Positions 16,603 through 25,492 of a DNA stretch of 64,000 nt are shown here, one piece after another. Origin of the DNA: an uncultured Clostridia bacterium (lineage in GTDB: Bacteria > Bacillota > Clostridia > Oscillospirales > Ruminococcaceae); assembly GCA_947632025.1 (NCBI GenBank), contig CANRNN010000001.1:1-64000 (forward strand), written 5' to 3'. A program made the translations under genes and the position numbers. Each line of letters starts with the position of its first letter. The first letter of the stretch is position 1. Under the pieces are notes generated by a model. The model was not told where the DNA came from, did no database searches, and was given only the letters and a program-made list of their open reading frames with translations.

Positions 16603-16618
16603 AGAGCGATGAAATGTG

Positions 16619-17938
16619 TTACATAATTTGGTTTAGTTTTTCTGCCGAAATGATGACGTTATCTGTCGAATTCTTCTCCAAACTTCTGAACCAGAATATT
16701 AAATTCCCGTCCGAAAGAGCGTTTAGCTCCGTTGCTCTGTCCAGCTTATCTTTGGGCATCTCAAAAACGACCGAGCTTGTCTTTCCTGTTTTCGCGTCAA
16801 GTCTGTAGAGTGTACATTCGTTGTCTGTGTGTTCAAAGTAATAAATAAATGATCCCACGATCTCATAATCTGTGATCTCGCTTGACAATTCGGCTTCAAC
16901 AGTATAATCATTGTCATCTAATTTCAGTAAATACTTCGTGCCGTAGTAAGAATCCACAAACAAGAAATAGTTCTCCGAAATGCAGAGCGAACGAATGAAG
17001 GAGCATTCTTCCGGGAAGTTTTTAAGCTCGTAGGATTCAGCAATGTTAAAGTTGCTGTCAAAGATGTTGATGTAATAAGACGTTATTCCCGCTTCATCTC
17101 TTGTTTCCAGCCCGTAAACCGTGCCGTTATACGCGCTGAATTCCATATTGCCGCTGATGGCAGCGCTTGAAGTAAATTTCAGCTCGCCGTTATCATCAAT
17201 CTCGGCGAAGATGAGGTTATTGACCCGTTTTCCTTCAATTTCCTGACAATTATGCAGAATCATAGAATTTTCGCTTGTTTTGATAATTTTCATCAATGAA
17301 GAATTGTCGTCAACATTTAATGGAACAGTATTTAGCTCTCCGTCCTCGCTGTCAATTATAAAAAGCTCGTGTCCGTTTGGTGTGGAATAAGGAGCGATGT
17401 AATATCTGCCGCCGAGTGTTATTTCGTCCAATCCGTAATTCCAATCGGGAGTTTCTATGGGTATTTCGTTTCCGCTGCTGTCAAAAAGCCGATAGCGGCA
17501 GTCATCGTCCATTATAATATAATTCCCGTTTTTGAATACATCAAGAATACCGTACCTTATAACGTCAGCTGTTTCCAGCTTATTTTCAACTATTTCATCA
17601 AGCTCAATTCTTGTCGTGCGGGATTCGTCGTGGTCCGGTTGGTTGGAGATAATTTCATTGAAAGAAGAATTTTCATTTTGGCTGTCGGAGGGGGAGAGGG
17701 TTACGCCGCTTGTTCCATGTGACGCGGGAAGTAAACCGCCCAAATGTGATGTTACACCCGACCCGATTATCAGCGTCAGGCATGCCGCGCCTGCAAGAGC
17801 TGCTCCCGCAACAGGCAGAAATGAGATCTTCGCAGAACGTTTTGCACGCTTTTCAAGCTTTTCGTTGGCTTCTTCTACGAATGTTTCGTCAATGTTTCCG
17901 AAGAACTCAGCAATGTCGTATTTTTCATATTTTTTCAA
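16619..17938 (-). CDS. Membrane-anchored anti-sigma-like protein with large extracytoplasmic domain
   Basis: A 439-residue protein. Residues 1-37 are a cytoplasmic charged segment (FVEEANEKLEKRAKR), about 38-62 form one membrane helix (LPVAGAALAGAACLTLIIGSG), followed by a Ser/Asn-rich linker and then a ~320-residue outside domain of repeated short beta strands (NGNYIIMDDDCRYRLFDSSG and similar) that resembles a beta-propeller. It overlaps the ECF sigma gene by 4 nt. Arrangement and topology suggest an anti-sigma factor, although no classic zinc-binding (HxxxCxxC) anti-sigma motif is seen. The signal it senses is unknown. Confidence 0.72.
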   Translation of the reverse strand: MKKYEKYDIAEFFGNIDETFVEEANEKLEKRAKRSAKISFLPVAGAALAGAACLTLIIGSGVTSHLGGLLPASHGTSGVTLSPSDSQNENSSFNEIISNQPDHDESRTTRIELDEIVENKLETADVIRYGILDVFKNGNYIIMDDDCRYRLFDSSGNEIPIETPDWNYGLDEITLGGRYYIAPYSTPNGHELFIIDSEDGELNTVPLNVDDNSSLMKIIKTSENSMILHNCQEIEGKRVNNLIFAEIDDNGELKFTSSAAISGNMEFSAYNGTVYGLETRDEAGITSYYINIFDSNFNIAESYELKNFPEECSFIRSLCISENYFLFVDSYYGTKYLLKLDDNDYTVEAELSSEITDYEIVGSFIYYFEHTDNECTLYRLDAKTGKTSSVVFEMPKDKLDRATELNALSDGNLIFWFRSLEKNSTDNVIISAEKLNQIM

Positions 17939-18492
17939 TTCAATACACCCTTTCTTTCTAAATAGTCAAGCAACTTTTTTCGTTCGCGTTTGATTATGTT
18001 GTAAACGCTTGATTCGGAAATGTTGAGCGCTTGGGAAATTTCTCCGACACCGCAGCAGTGCCAGAATCTCATCACAAGCACAAGACGTTTTTTCTTCGGC
18101 AGTCCCGCGAGAAACTGATTTACCGCGCTGAGGGTTTCGTGACGCAAAGCCGTTTCTTCAACGGAATATTCCGATTGAAGGTCGTAAATCTCGTCGATAG
18201 AGTCGGCGTTTTCTCCATTCCCGCGTTTGAGCGTGGAGAGGTTTCGCAGCTTGTCAATGGCGAGGTTGCGCACTACCTTTGTGAAATATGCCCGTAGGTG
18301 AGCGGGACGCTGCGGCGGGATAGTTTCCCACATTTTCAGCAGAGCATCGTTCACGCACTCTTCTGCGGTCAGACGGTCGGAAACTATGTTCGCGGCAATT
18401 GTTTCGCACAGCGCCCCAAACCTTTTCTGCACTTCGGAGATCGCTCTTTCGTCACGCGCAAAGAACATTTCAACTATTTCCTTATCATCCAT
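17935..18492 (-). CDS. ECF-type RNA polymerase sigma factor
   Basis: A 185-residue sigma-70 family protein of the ECF size. Region 2 is VNDALLKMWETIPPQRPAHL with FTKVVRNLAIDKLRN. Region 4 ends in a helix-turn-helix (GEISQALNISESSVYNIIKR). AGGAGG sets the ATG at 18492; the longer ORF start would begin inside the promoter. The 4-nt overlap with the membrane protein gene shows co-translation. Its own promoter looks like sigma-A rather than autoregulated ECF type. It lies back-to-back with the cell-wall hydrolase genes. Confidence 0.92.
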   Translation of the reverse strand: MDDKEIVEMFFARDERAISEVQKRFGALCETIAANIVSDRLTAEECVNDALLKMWETIPPQRPAHLRAYFTKVVRNLAIDKLRNLSTLKRGNGENADSIDEIYDLQSEYSVEETALRHETLSAVNQFLAGLPKKKRLVLVMRFWHCCGVGEISQALNISESSVYNIIKRERKKLLDYLERKGVLN

Positions 18493-18556
18493 TTCTTCAC
18501 CTCCTGTAATGAAAGACGTAGTTTGCGCATCGTTTCGGTCAGATGTTATCCAAATA

Positions 18557-18585
18557 ATTATACAATAAATTGATATTTCTGTCAA
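18557..18585 (-). promoter_or_regulatory. Sigma-A promoter for the ECF sigma operon
   Basis: Minus strand TTGACA (18580-18585), 17 bp, TATAAT (18557-18562): perfect consensus. It faces away from the promoter at 18622, with 36 bp between the two -35 boxes. Confidence 0.88.
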
Positions 18586-18621
18586 TCAGGCAATTTTTAC
18601 TTTGAAAATAAAATAAAACAC

Positions 18622-18650
18622 TTGACAATCGTATTTTTGTGTGATATAAT
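18622..18650 (+). promoter_or_regulatory. Sigma-A promoter for the GHL10 lipoprotein operon
   Basis: TTGACA (18622-18627), 17 bp, TATAAT (18645-18650). It is divergent from the ECF sigma promoter, so the short region between could host a shared regulator site. Confidence 0.88.
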
Positions 18651-18709
18651 TTAAATATCTATAAGGTTTTTATACATATACATATATAAAAAATATTTGG
18701 GGAATAGAA

Positions 18710-20278
18710 ATGAAACACAATTTTATATGTATACTGTCGCTCGTGACGGCGATCTGTATGCTTGGAGGATGCTCTCAGGGGGGAGTGCCGAATTCCTTCA
18801 ATATTGTGGACACGTCAAACGCGTCTATTCAGAATTCGTCAAGACCCGCAAACAGTTCAGCAAGCTTATATCCAAGCTTTTCCGAAAGCGTTTTTTCACA
18901 GTCACAAAATAGTTTTTTCCCGCCAAGCGAAAGTACTTTGGCGGGTGGGAGTTCTGTTACTTCTTTGTCGGTATCTTCATCGAAAAACACAGAAGCTTCG
19001 TCAGCAGAATCGGTACATAGCTTCTCGAATTCATTGACGTCTTCGGAGAGATCTTCAAGTCTTGAAAGCTCGTCCGCCTCTTCAAAAAATCCTGAAAGCT
19101 CTGTTTATTCCGTATCGGAGAGTTCCTCGGAGGAAAAATCGTCCTCGTCGTCGGATACACCTCCCAAGACCGAAGATCCGCATATCGGTACAAATTCTTA
19201 CAAAGCGCTTAACTATAAGGAAGTCAAGGGCGTATGGATCTCCTACATTGAAATATCGGAAATGGCAAGCTCGTCGGCAAGCGTGTTCAGAAAGTCAATA
19301 GGCGCGGTCTATGATAACTGCAAGGAATTGGGGATAAATACGGTCTACGTTCACGCACGCTCTCACGGAGATGCTTATTACAGCTCCGAACTTTTCCCGT
19401 ACACGAAGTATGTTTCGGGAGGATTCGACGCTCTGGAAATTATGGTCGAGGAGGCTCACAAGCGTGGACTTTCGTTCCAGGCGTGGATAAATCCGCTTAG
19501 AGTATGCTCCGCATCGGACACATCACGCGAGAACGGCTATCCGATAGGAAACTGGCTCGGCGGCGGTACAAGAGCGGTCAAGGTCGGGAGCTATTATTAT
19601 CTGAATCCCGCATATGATGAGGTCATAAAGCTTATTGCGGACGGAGCAGCGGAGATCACGGCAAATTACGATGTCGACGGGCTTCATATTGACGATTATT
19701 TTTATCCGACAACAGACGCATCTTTCGACAGCGCGGCTTTCAAAGAAAGCGGATATTCTACAATATCGGATTTCCGTTTCGCAAACTGCGACAAAATGGT
19801 GAGCACTTTGTATAAAGCGGTAAAATCAGCAAATCCGAGTGCGGTTTTCGGCGTTAGCTGTCAGGGAAGCATTGAAAACAACTACAGCTCGATGTACGCA
19901 GACGTTAAGAAATGGTGCGCAGGCAACGGTTATCTGGATTACATAATGCCGCAGATATATTACGGTTTCAATAATTCGGTTCAGCCGTTTGAGAAATGCG
20001 TAAAGAGATGGGACGAGCTGGCAGCTTCGGGAAACATTCCGCTTATCGTGGGACTTTCGGTATCCAAGATAGGTCTGGAGGACACATGGGCGGGAGCCGG
20101 AAAAAGTGAATGGATAACCGATTCGGATATCCTGCGGCGGCAGTTCCTTGAATCCTGCGAGCAGCAGTATTACGGCGGGGTCTGCCTTTACAGCTACAGA
20201 AGCATATTCAGTCCCGAAAGTTCAGTCAAATCACAAGTCGAAGATGAAATCACGGCACTTAAAGCAGTAATGAATTGA
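18710..20278 (+). CDS. GHL10-family (YngK-like) glycosidase-like lipoprotein with Ser-rich linker
   Basis: A 522-residue lipoprotein. The signal peptide ends at lipobox LGGC (Cys about residue 21). A long serine-rich linker (~25-155) leads to the GHL10/DUF187 TIM-barrel domain: KGVWISYIEIS, INTVYVHARSHGDAYYSSE, FQAWINPLRV, and DGLHIDDYFYP, where acidic residues typical of catalysis lie. It sits outside the membrane and presumably acts on a cell-wall or envelope glycan. GGGGAATAGAA lies before the ATG. It is followed 33 bp later by an amidase with a related N-terminal part, so the two probably work together on peptidoglycan. Confidence 0.85.
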   Translation: MKHNFICILSLVTAICMLGGCSQGGVPNSFNIVDTSNASIQNSSRPANSSASLYPSFSESVFSQSQNSFFPPSESTLAGGSSVTSLSVSSSKNTEASSAESVHSFSNSLTSSERSSSLESSSASSKNPESSVYSVSESSSEEKSSSSSDTPPKTEDPHIGTNSYKALNYKEVKGVWISYIEISEMASSSASVFRKSIGAVYDNCKELGINTVYVHARSHGDAYYSSELFPYTKYVSGGFDALEIMVEEAHKRGLSFQAWINPLRVCSASDTSRENGYPIGNWLGGGTRAVKVGSYYYLNPAYDEVIKLIADGAAEITANYDVDGLHIDDYFYPTTDASFDSAAFKESGYSTISDFRFANCDKMVSTLYKAVKSANPSAVFGVSCQGSIENNYSSMYADVKKWCAGNGYLDYIMPQIYYGFNNSVQPFEKCVKRWDELAASGNIPLIVGLSVSKIGLEDTWAGAGKSEWITDSDILRRQFLESCEQQYYGGVCLYSYRSIFSPESSVKSQVEDEITALKAVMN

Positions 20279-20311
20279 TCCTAACAGAATTTTAAAATGG
20301 GGAATTTAGTT

Positions 20312-23248
20312 ATGAAACACAGAATTTTAAGGGGAATCATATCGGGTGTTCTGGCGGCATCAATGCTTGCAGGAACGGCATTTTCGGAGAATAGTGTACA
20401 GACATCGGATACGGCGGCTTCGGAGGAATCTGCGTCTGACGACGCTTATGTTCTTCCTAAAGCCGAAAATATGATATTTCTTCAGAATGATATGAGGGGA
20501 GTTTTTATAACTCCCGAAACGGACTTCAAATCTGACGGTTCGGACGCAGATGTTGCTATGGGGGAGATTTCGGGCTTCGGAATGAATGCCGCGATAATAA
20601 ATTCCGTGTCCGAATCGGAAAAATTCTACGATTTGGATCTCAGTTCACAGAACGGACTGAATAAGGCTATCGACGCGGCTCACGAGGCGGGGCTTTCGGC
20701 TTACATAACCCTTGACGCGAACGCACTTCTGGAGGACGTTATTGAAAACGGCGGAGGAATAAAGGAGGGATTCTCGGCAGCGGCTCATAAATTCGCTATG
20801 AAATACGGCTGCGAGGGAATTATCCTCACGGATTTCTATACTTCCGACAATGCGGATATGTATGCGGAATATCTGCGTTCCGGTTCGGGAATAGGATATA
20901 AAAACTGGCTGTATGAAATAAATCAGTGCCTGCTGCGCACGGTAAGCGAGGCTGTTCACGGAACAAACAACATAACCGCCGTCGGTATATTGATCGAGGA
21001 TATGTGGGCAAATTCATCAACAAATAAAGAAGGCTCCGATACCTCGGATACCTTTCAGTCCCTTTACGACGGTTTTTGCGACACAAAAAAATATATTGAG
21101 CAGAAATATGCGGACTTTGTAATGGTCAAGGCATACGGCTCTACCGAAAACACGACTTTAAATTTCAAGAACGTTGTAACATGGTGGAAGGAGCTATGCG
21201 CCGAAAACGATGTTAAAACATATGTCTGCCACCTCAATGAAAGAATCGGGAACCGTGCCGGCTGGAATGAGGATCAGCTGCTGCGTCAGCTTACCGTTAT
21301 GAAAGACATGGGAGGACTTGGCGGCAGCGCTTTCAATTCGTTTGCATCGCTTAAAGAAAATCCTCTCAACAGCACGGACAGCCTGCTTAAATATTTCAAC
21401 GATCAGATAAACACAGATACTTTGTTTGAGGATCTGGAAATGATCTCTCCGACGCAGCTTAATTTTGTCACTTATGATACGACGGTCAAATTTGCGGGAA
21501 CCTTTGACGAGAATTTCGACGTTTATTTCAACGGAAGCAAAATAACGCTTAACGAAGTGGGCAATTTCTATATTCCGAAAGATTTGAACGTCGGAAAAAA
21601 TACATTCGTCATCGAACACAAGGGCAAAAAGTACACATATAATATCGAGCGCCGTGTCGATGTTATGAAGTCAATAGAGCCTACCTCAGACCTTAACGTC
21701 GAAGGCGGTACGTCAATTACTCTCAAGGCAGTGTGCTACAAGGGCTCCAAGGTTTCGGCATCGGTAAATGGAAAGATCGTCGCGCTTACGGAAAAAACGG
21801 TTTCCGATACCCTTGACCCGAACGGCTCTTATTCAGAATTTATCGGAACGTATACTACTCCCGACGGAATTATCGGAAAGGAACAGGCTCTCGGTCATAT
21901 CAGCTTTTATGCTAATTTTATGGGAATGGAAGAGTATATGACGGGCGGCAGCGTTACCGTTGAAGCAAAGCCCGAACCTCCGAAAACCGATTTCAATCCC
22001 GAAATAATCGACCAGTCCACGGTCGGAACAGGCGAAGTGGTAGGTACTATCGACCCAATCGTTTCTGATACCGAAACGATTGAATATATCAAAGTCCTTA
22101 ACAATTACTCTCTTACTTTCGACCCGAATATGACGGGTAACGCACCGTCGCCTGTATTCAGCGAGATGCCTGCGGGAACGCTTGATTACTACAAATCGAC
22201 CGTCGGGAACTATCTTGTTTCCACATCGGGAAAACGCTACAGAATGAGCGATGTCAAGACCTTTACCGATACGGGACTGGGTATCAACGCTCTTAAAGTA
22301 AATTCTGCAGGAAATATGAGCGGCAAGAGCTTTATCAAGATGTCGCTCGATTATAAGGTAAGCTTCAACGTAACAACGGACGCGGCGCTCTTTTCGGGAA
22401 TTGCCGGACCGTTCTATGTGAAGAATTTTAACGCGCATCACATTTATATTACTTTCGACAACATAACTTCCGTAACCAAAATGCCCGATTTGTCGTCATG
22501 CGCTCTGTTCAGCAGTGGTGAGTGGGAAATTGTTACCGAGAACGGTGTTCCAAAGTTCAGGCTTGTCCTCACGCTTCGTCAGGCAGGAATTTACAGCGGT
22601 GTTGCGGCGTATTATGACAGCAACAACGAGCTTACGTTCGCATTCAACGTGCCTACTCCGTCGCTTGCTGGGAAAGTCATTGTTATAGACCCCGGACATG
22701 GATATACGGGTGCATCCGTGTTTGACGTGGGAGCGGTCGGCGAAGTGACTGAGCAGTCGATAAACTGTGCTGTTTCCAAGAAGCTTGAAAGCGTTCTTAC
22801 ACAAATGGGAGCGACCGTTTACAGACTTCCGACAGAAACGACAACATATGTCACCGTTGAACGCCAGTTTAAGGGAAGAGAATATGACGCAGATATGTTT
22901 ATTTCGCTGCACTGCAACAGCACCGATGAAAATCCTAAAGCACACGGAGTAGAGGCTTACTACTTCACACCGTTTTCTCAGCCTCTTGCGGCGGCGATAA
23001 CCAATAATCTTTCAGCATTTTTTGATTCGGCATATGCAGACGGTACTGTAAGTTCACGGGGAGAAAAGTATGACTATTTCTGGGTGACTACGGAGCAGAG
23101 TTTCCCGTCAGTGCTTGTCGAAATGGGCTTCGTTTCAAATCCGACAGAGTGCCTTATGATGGTGAATGAGGATAATCAGACCAAAATGGCGGAGGCTATA
23201 GCCAACGGCGTAAAGGAATATTTCATGAGAAGTTCACTCAGCAATTAA
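20312..23248 (+). CDS. Exported N-acetylmuramoyl-L-alanine amidase fused to GHL10-like region
   Basis: A 978-residue secreted protein. It has a signal peptide (residues 1-25, VLAASMLAGTAFS). A GHL10-like barrel-type region (~40-370; MRGVFITPE, GLSAYITLDANAL, GCEGIILTDFY) follows, then Ig-like and beta-rich modules, and a C-terminal Amidase_3 domain (~790-975). That domain shows zinc-ligand motifs VIDPGHG, EQSINCAVSKKLE, SLHCNS and the catalytic VEMGFVSN. It cleaves the bond between muramic acid and L-alanine in peptidoglycan. The GHL10-like part lacks the clean HIDDY motif of its upstream neighbour, so it may bind rather than cleave glycan. I prefer the ATG at 20312, with GGGGA upstream. Confidence 0.87.
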   Translation: MKHRILRGIISGVLAASMLAGTAFSENSVQTSDTAASEESASDDAYVLPKAENMIFLQNDMRGVFITPETDFKSDGSDADVAMGEISGFGMNAAIINSVSESEKFYDLDLSSQNGLNKAIDAAHEAGLSAYITLDANALLEDVIENGGGIKEGFSAAAHKFAMKYGCEGIILTDFYTSDNADMYAEYLRSGSGIGYKNWLYEINQCLLRTVSEAVHGTNNITAVGILIEDMWANSSTNKEGSDTSDTFQSLYDGFCDTKKYIEQKYADFVMVKAYGSTENTTLNFKNVVTWWKELCAENDVKTYVCHLNERIGNRAGWNEDQLLRQLTVMKDMGGLGGSAFNSFASLKENPLNSTDSLLKYFNDQINTDTLFEDLEMISPTQLNFVTYDTTVKFAGTFDENFDVYFNGSKITLNEVGNFYIPKDLNVGKNTFVIEHKGKKYTYNIERRVDVMKSIEPTSDLNVEGGTSITLKAVCYKGSKVSASVNGKIVALTEKTVSDTLDPNGSYSEFIGTYTTPDGIIGKEQALGHISFYANFMGMEEYMTGGSVTVEAKPEPPKTDFNPEIIDQSTVGTGEVVGTIDPIVSDTETIEYIKVLNNYSLTFDPNMTGNAPSPVFSEMPAGTLDYYKSTVGNYLVSTSGKRYRMSDVKTFTDTGLGINALKVNSAGNMSGKSFIKMSLDYKVSFNVTTDAALFSGIAGPFYVKNFNAHHIYITFDNITSVTKMPDLSSCALFSSGEWEIVTENGVPKFRLVLTLRQAGIYSGVAAYYDSNNELTFAFNVPTPSLAGKVIVIDPGHGYTGASVFDVGAVGEVTEQSINCAVSKKLESVLTQMGATVYRLPTETTTYVTVERQFKGREYDADMFISLHCNSTDENPKAHGVEAYYFTPFSQPLAAAITNNLSAFFDSAYADGTVSSRGEKYDYFWVTTEQSFPSVLVEMGFVSNPTECLMMVNEDNQTKMAEAIANGVKEYFMRSSLSN

Positions 23249-23257
23249 ACAAAAAAT

Positions 23258-23294
23258 AAAAGGCGAACCACAACAAAAGGTTCGCCTTTTATAT
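23258..23294. terminator. Bidirectional terminator
   Basis: AAAAGGCGAACC / GGTTCGCCTTTT, a 12-bp stem with a 9-nt loop, between the convergent amidase and alr genes. Confidence 0.9.
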
Positions 23295-23305
23295 GTATTA
23301 ACAAC

Positions 23306-24442
23306 TCAGATATAACGCTGTATTTCCGTTTCTTTGCCGTTTTCTATGTAGATCCGCGGGACGCGCATCCCGATAGCACAGAGAAGCTCGTAGTTTATCG
23401 TACCGATTTTGTCGGCAGCGCGTTCTATTGAACATTCCATAGACGGATCTCCGGAGTAAATTGTCACAACGTCGCCGATTTTTATGTCGGGAATATCGGT
23501 CACGTCTATAAGCGTCTGATCCATACAGATCCTGCCGCAGATAGGGGCATATCTCCCGTTGACAAAAACGCTCCATCCGCCCGAAAGCCGCCTGTTGAAT
23601 CCGTCGGCATAACCGCAAGCCACAAGAGCCAAGCGTGTTTTACGTTTAGCCGTAAACGTTCTTCCGTAGCTTACTGTTGTGCCCTCGTCTATCGTTTTAA
23701 GTTGATTTACAACGGTTTTGAAGTTGAAGATCGGTTTTATCCCGTTCGGAATTGGGAAACACAAGTCGGGACGCTGACCGTACATCACTATCCCCGCACG
23801 GACAAAATCCCCCTCATAGTCGCCATGATAAATAATACCGCCGCTGTTCTGAGAATGAGTTTTCAAGCCGCGTTTTTTGCACATATCGAGCAGTTTTTTC
23901 TGCTGGAGATCCGTATATTCAATGTCAGAACTGTCAAGACTGTCAGCAACGGCAAAATGTGTATAACCCGCAAGGCAGTCAAGTCCCTTTTGCGAGAGAA
24001 TAAAGTCGAGCTGTTCTTCAGTGTTTATCCCGACACGGCTCATTCCCGTATCTATCTTAATGTGAACTGGAACTCTCACATTTCTTTGTACGGCAAGCTC
24101 CGAGAGCCTTTCGGCGTATTCTGTATCACCTACTGTGAATATGTAATCCCTGCCGAGATTTTCAAATATAAGCGGAATATCGCAGTATCCGAAAATAAGT
24201 ATCTTCCCCTCAATACCTCCTAAGGTGAGTCTTTGCGCCTCCCAAAGATTTGAAACCGCGAAATGCTTCACGCCTGCCTTGTTAAGCGCCTTGGCGCATT
24301 GAACGTCCCCGTGACCGTAGGCGTTTGCCTTGACCACCGCGATTATTTCCTTTCCCTTAGCAAGCTCGCGTATTTTCGTGATATTTCCCTTCAAAGCGTC
24401 AAGATCTATTTCAGCCCATGTTCTCCAGTAAAAATTATTCAT
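23306..24442 (-). CDS. alr: Alanine racemase
   Basis: A 378-residue PLP enzyme converting L- to D-alanine for peptidoglycan. The PLP lysine is Lys38 in VVKANAYGHG; KIDTGMSRVG, QNSGG and the C-terminal CGRICMDQTLIDVT with the catalytic tyrosine region are standard. GAGG lies 7 nt before the ATG at 24442; the ORF-track start is a GTG one codon earlier. It follows the wall hydrolases, on the opposite strand. Confidence 0.95.
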   Translation of the reverse strand: MNNFYWRTWAEIDLDALKGNITKIRELAKGKEIIAVVKANAYGHGDVQCAKALNKAGVKHFAVSNLWEAQRLTLGGIEGKILIFGYCDIPLIFENLGRDYIFTVGDTEYAERLSELAVQRNVRVPVHIKIDTGMSRVGINTEEQLDFILSQKGLDCLAGYTHFAVADSLDSSDIEYTDLQQKKLLDMCKKRGLKTHSQNSGGIIYHGDYEGDFVRAGIVMYGQRPDLCFPIPNGIKPIFNFKTVVNQLKTIDEGTTVSYGRTFTAKRKTRLALVACGYADGFNRRLSGGWSVFVNGRYAPICGRICMDQTLIDVTDIPDIKIGDVVTIYSGDPSMECSIERAADKIGTINYELLCAIGMRVPRIYIENGKETEIQRYI

Positions 24443-24459
24443 CACTTTACCTCTGTATC

Positions 24460-24488
24460 TTGAAATTTCGGAAAAAATGTGTTATACT
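24460..24488 (+). promoter_or_regulatory. Promoter for the LCP-like gene
   Basis: TTGAAA (24460-24465), 17 bp, TATACT (24483-24488), on the plus strand between divergent alr and the LCP-like gene. Confidence 0.75.
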
Positions 24489-24497
24489 ATATATAGC

Positions 24498-24509
24498 GTG
24501 ATCTATCAC
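24498..24509. promoter_or_regulatory. Palindromic operator-like site
   Basis: GTGAT-CT-ATCAC lies right around the predicted transcription start of the 24460 promoter, a placement typical of repressor operators. It could also fold as a small hairpin in RNA. No binding protein can be named. Confidence 0.4.
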
Positions 24510-24589
24510 ACTTTTAAATTATATTACAATCAACAAAAAAAATCAATAGCTTTTGAAAATATTGTTAAATTTCAGAAAAGAGGAAGTTT

Positions 24590-25477
24590 ATGGCAGTCCG
24601 CAGAAGAAGCAACTGGTATATATATTTTATAGCGTTCGGGATAGCGCTCGTTTTCGCACTCGCGGCGATATTCGCGTTCAGATGGTATCTTTTCCCTGAG
24701 GACAGCGACCCTGTCGGACTTGACAAAACGGGCGAACTTACAGACGACTTCCGACCGACAGCCGAGCATAATTTTATTATGCTTACAATGCTTTCCGATA
24801 AGGAGTCGGATTCTCCCGACCTTTATATCCTTGTTGAATATGAAGCCGTAAGCAGCCGTCTGACATTTATTCCGCTTCCCGTGGGGATAAGTATGAAATC
24901 GGAGGGCAGAACTCTGCCGAATGTTTATGCCGCACAAGGAGCGAAAAAAGTCACGCAGGTCGTTTCCGACGAACTGGGCGTTCCGTGCAGCGCGTACGTT
25001 AAAATGGACCGTGAGGGCTTCAGCGAGATAGTGTCCGCTTTCGGGAGCTTGACGTTTGAGGTTCCGAAAACTTTGATAATCACGGACGGAAGCGATGTTG
25101 AAACTGTAAACGCAGGTGAGCAGAAGCTCGGAGATATAACGATGTTCCGAATGATGATGTTTGCGGATTACGAGGAGGGAAATTCTTACAGATATAATGT
25201 TATAGGTTCAATGCTTTCGGAATTTATAAACCAGAATTTCCGAAAGCTCGAAAGTCGTGTGCTTGATATGTTCTATCGAATGCTCACGGAAAAGACTGAC
25301 ACCGATATTACAGAGGAGTTTTACAAAGAGCATAAGGCAGCACTTCTGAATTCTGTTGAATATGCGTCGTCACCCGCGGAATATTATATTCCTTACGGCG
25401 AAATGAGTGATGACGGCGGATTCGTGATCTCGGAGAATTCGATCACAACAATTAAACAAAAGGCGGGACTCGCCTGA
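24590..25477 (+). CDS. LytR-CpsA-Psr (LCP)-like membrane protein with altered core motif
   Basis: A 295-residue protein. A cytoplasmic basic N-terminus and one membrane helix (residues 9-31) are followed by an outside domain that aligns by eye with LCP transferases: SDSPDLYILVEY for SDTMMLV, FIPLPVGISM where the family has SIPRDTYV, NVYAAQGAKK for the NAAYAYGG region, and VKMDREGFSEIVSAFGSLTFEVP for the late barrel. The conserved Arg-Asp of IPRD is missing, so catalysis is doubtful. True family members attach wall polymers to peptidoglycan. GAGGAAG precedes the ATG. It is followed 15 bp on by a LUD-domain gene. Confidence 0.7.
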   Translation: MAVRRRSNWYIYFIAFGIALVFALAAIFAFRWYLFPEDSDPVGLDKTGELTDDFRPTAEHNFIMLTMLSDKESDSPDLYILVEYEAVSSRLTFIPLPVGISMKSEGRTLPNVYAAQGAKKVTQVVSDELGVPCSAYVKMDREGFSEIVSAFGSLTFEVPKTLIITDGSDVETVNAGEQKLGDITMFRMMMFADYEEGNSYRYNVIGSMLSEFINQNFRKLESRVLDMFYRMLTEKTDTDITEEFYKEHKAALLNSVEYASSPAEYYIPYGEMSDDGGFVISENSITTIKQKAGLA

Positions 25478-25492
25478 TTCTTGGAGGAAATT

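Noticed and set aside
18800-19160. Serine-rich repeat stretch considered as a DNA repeat
   Set aside because: It is a protein linker with varied codons, not a nucleotide repeat array.
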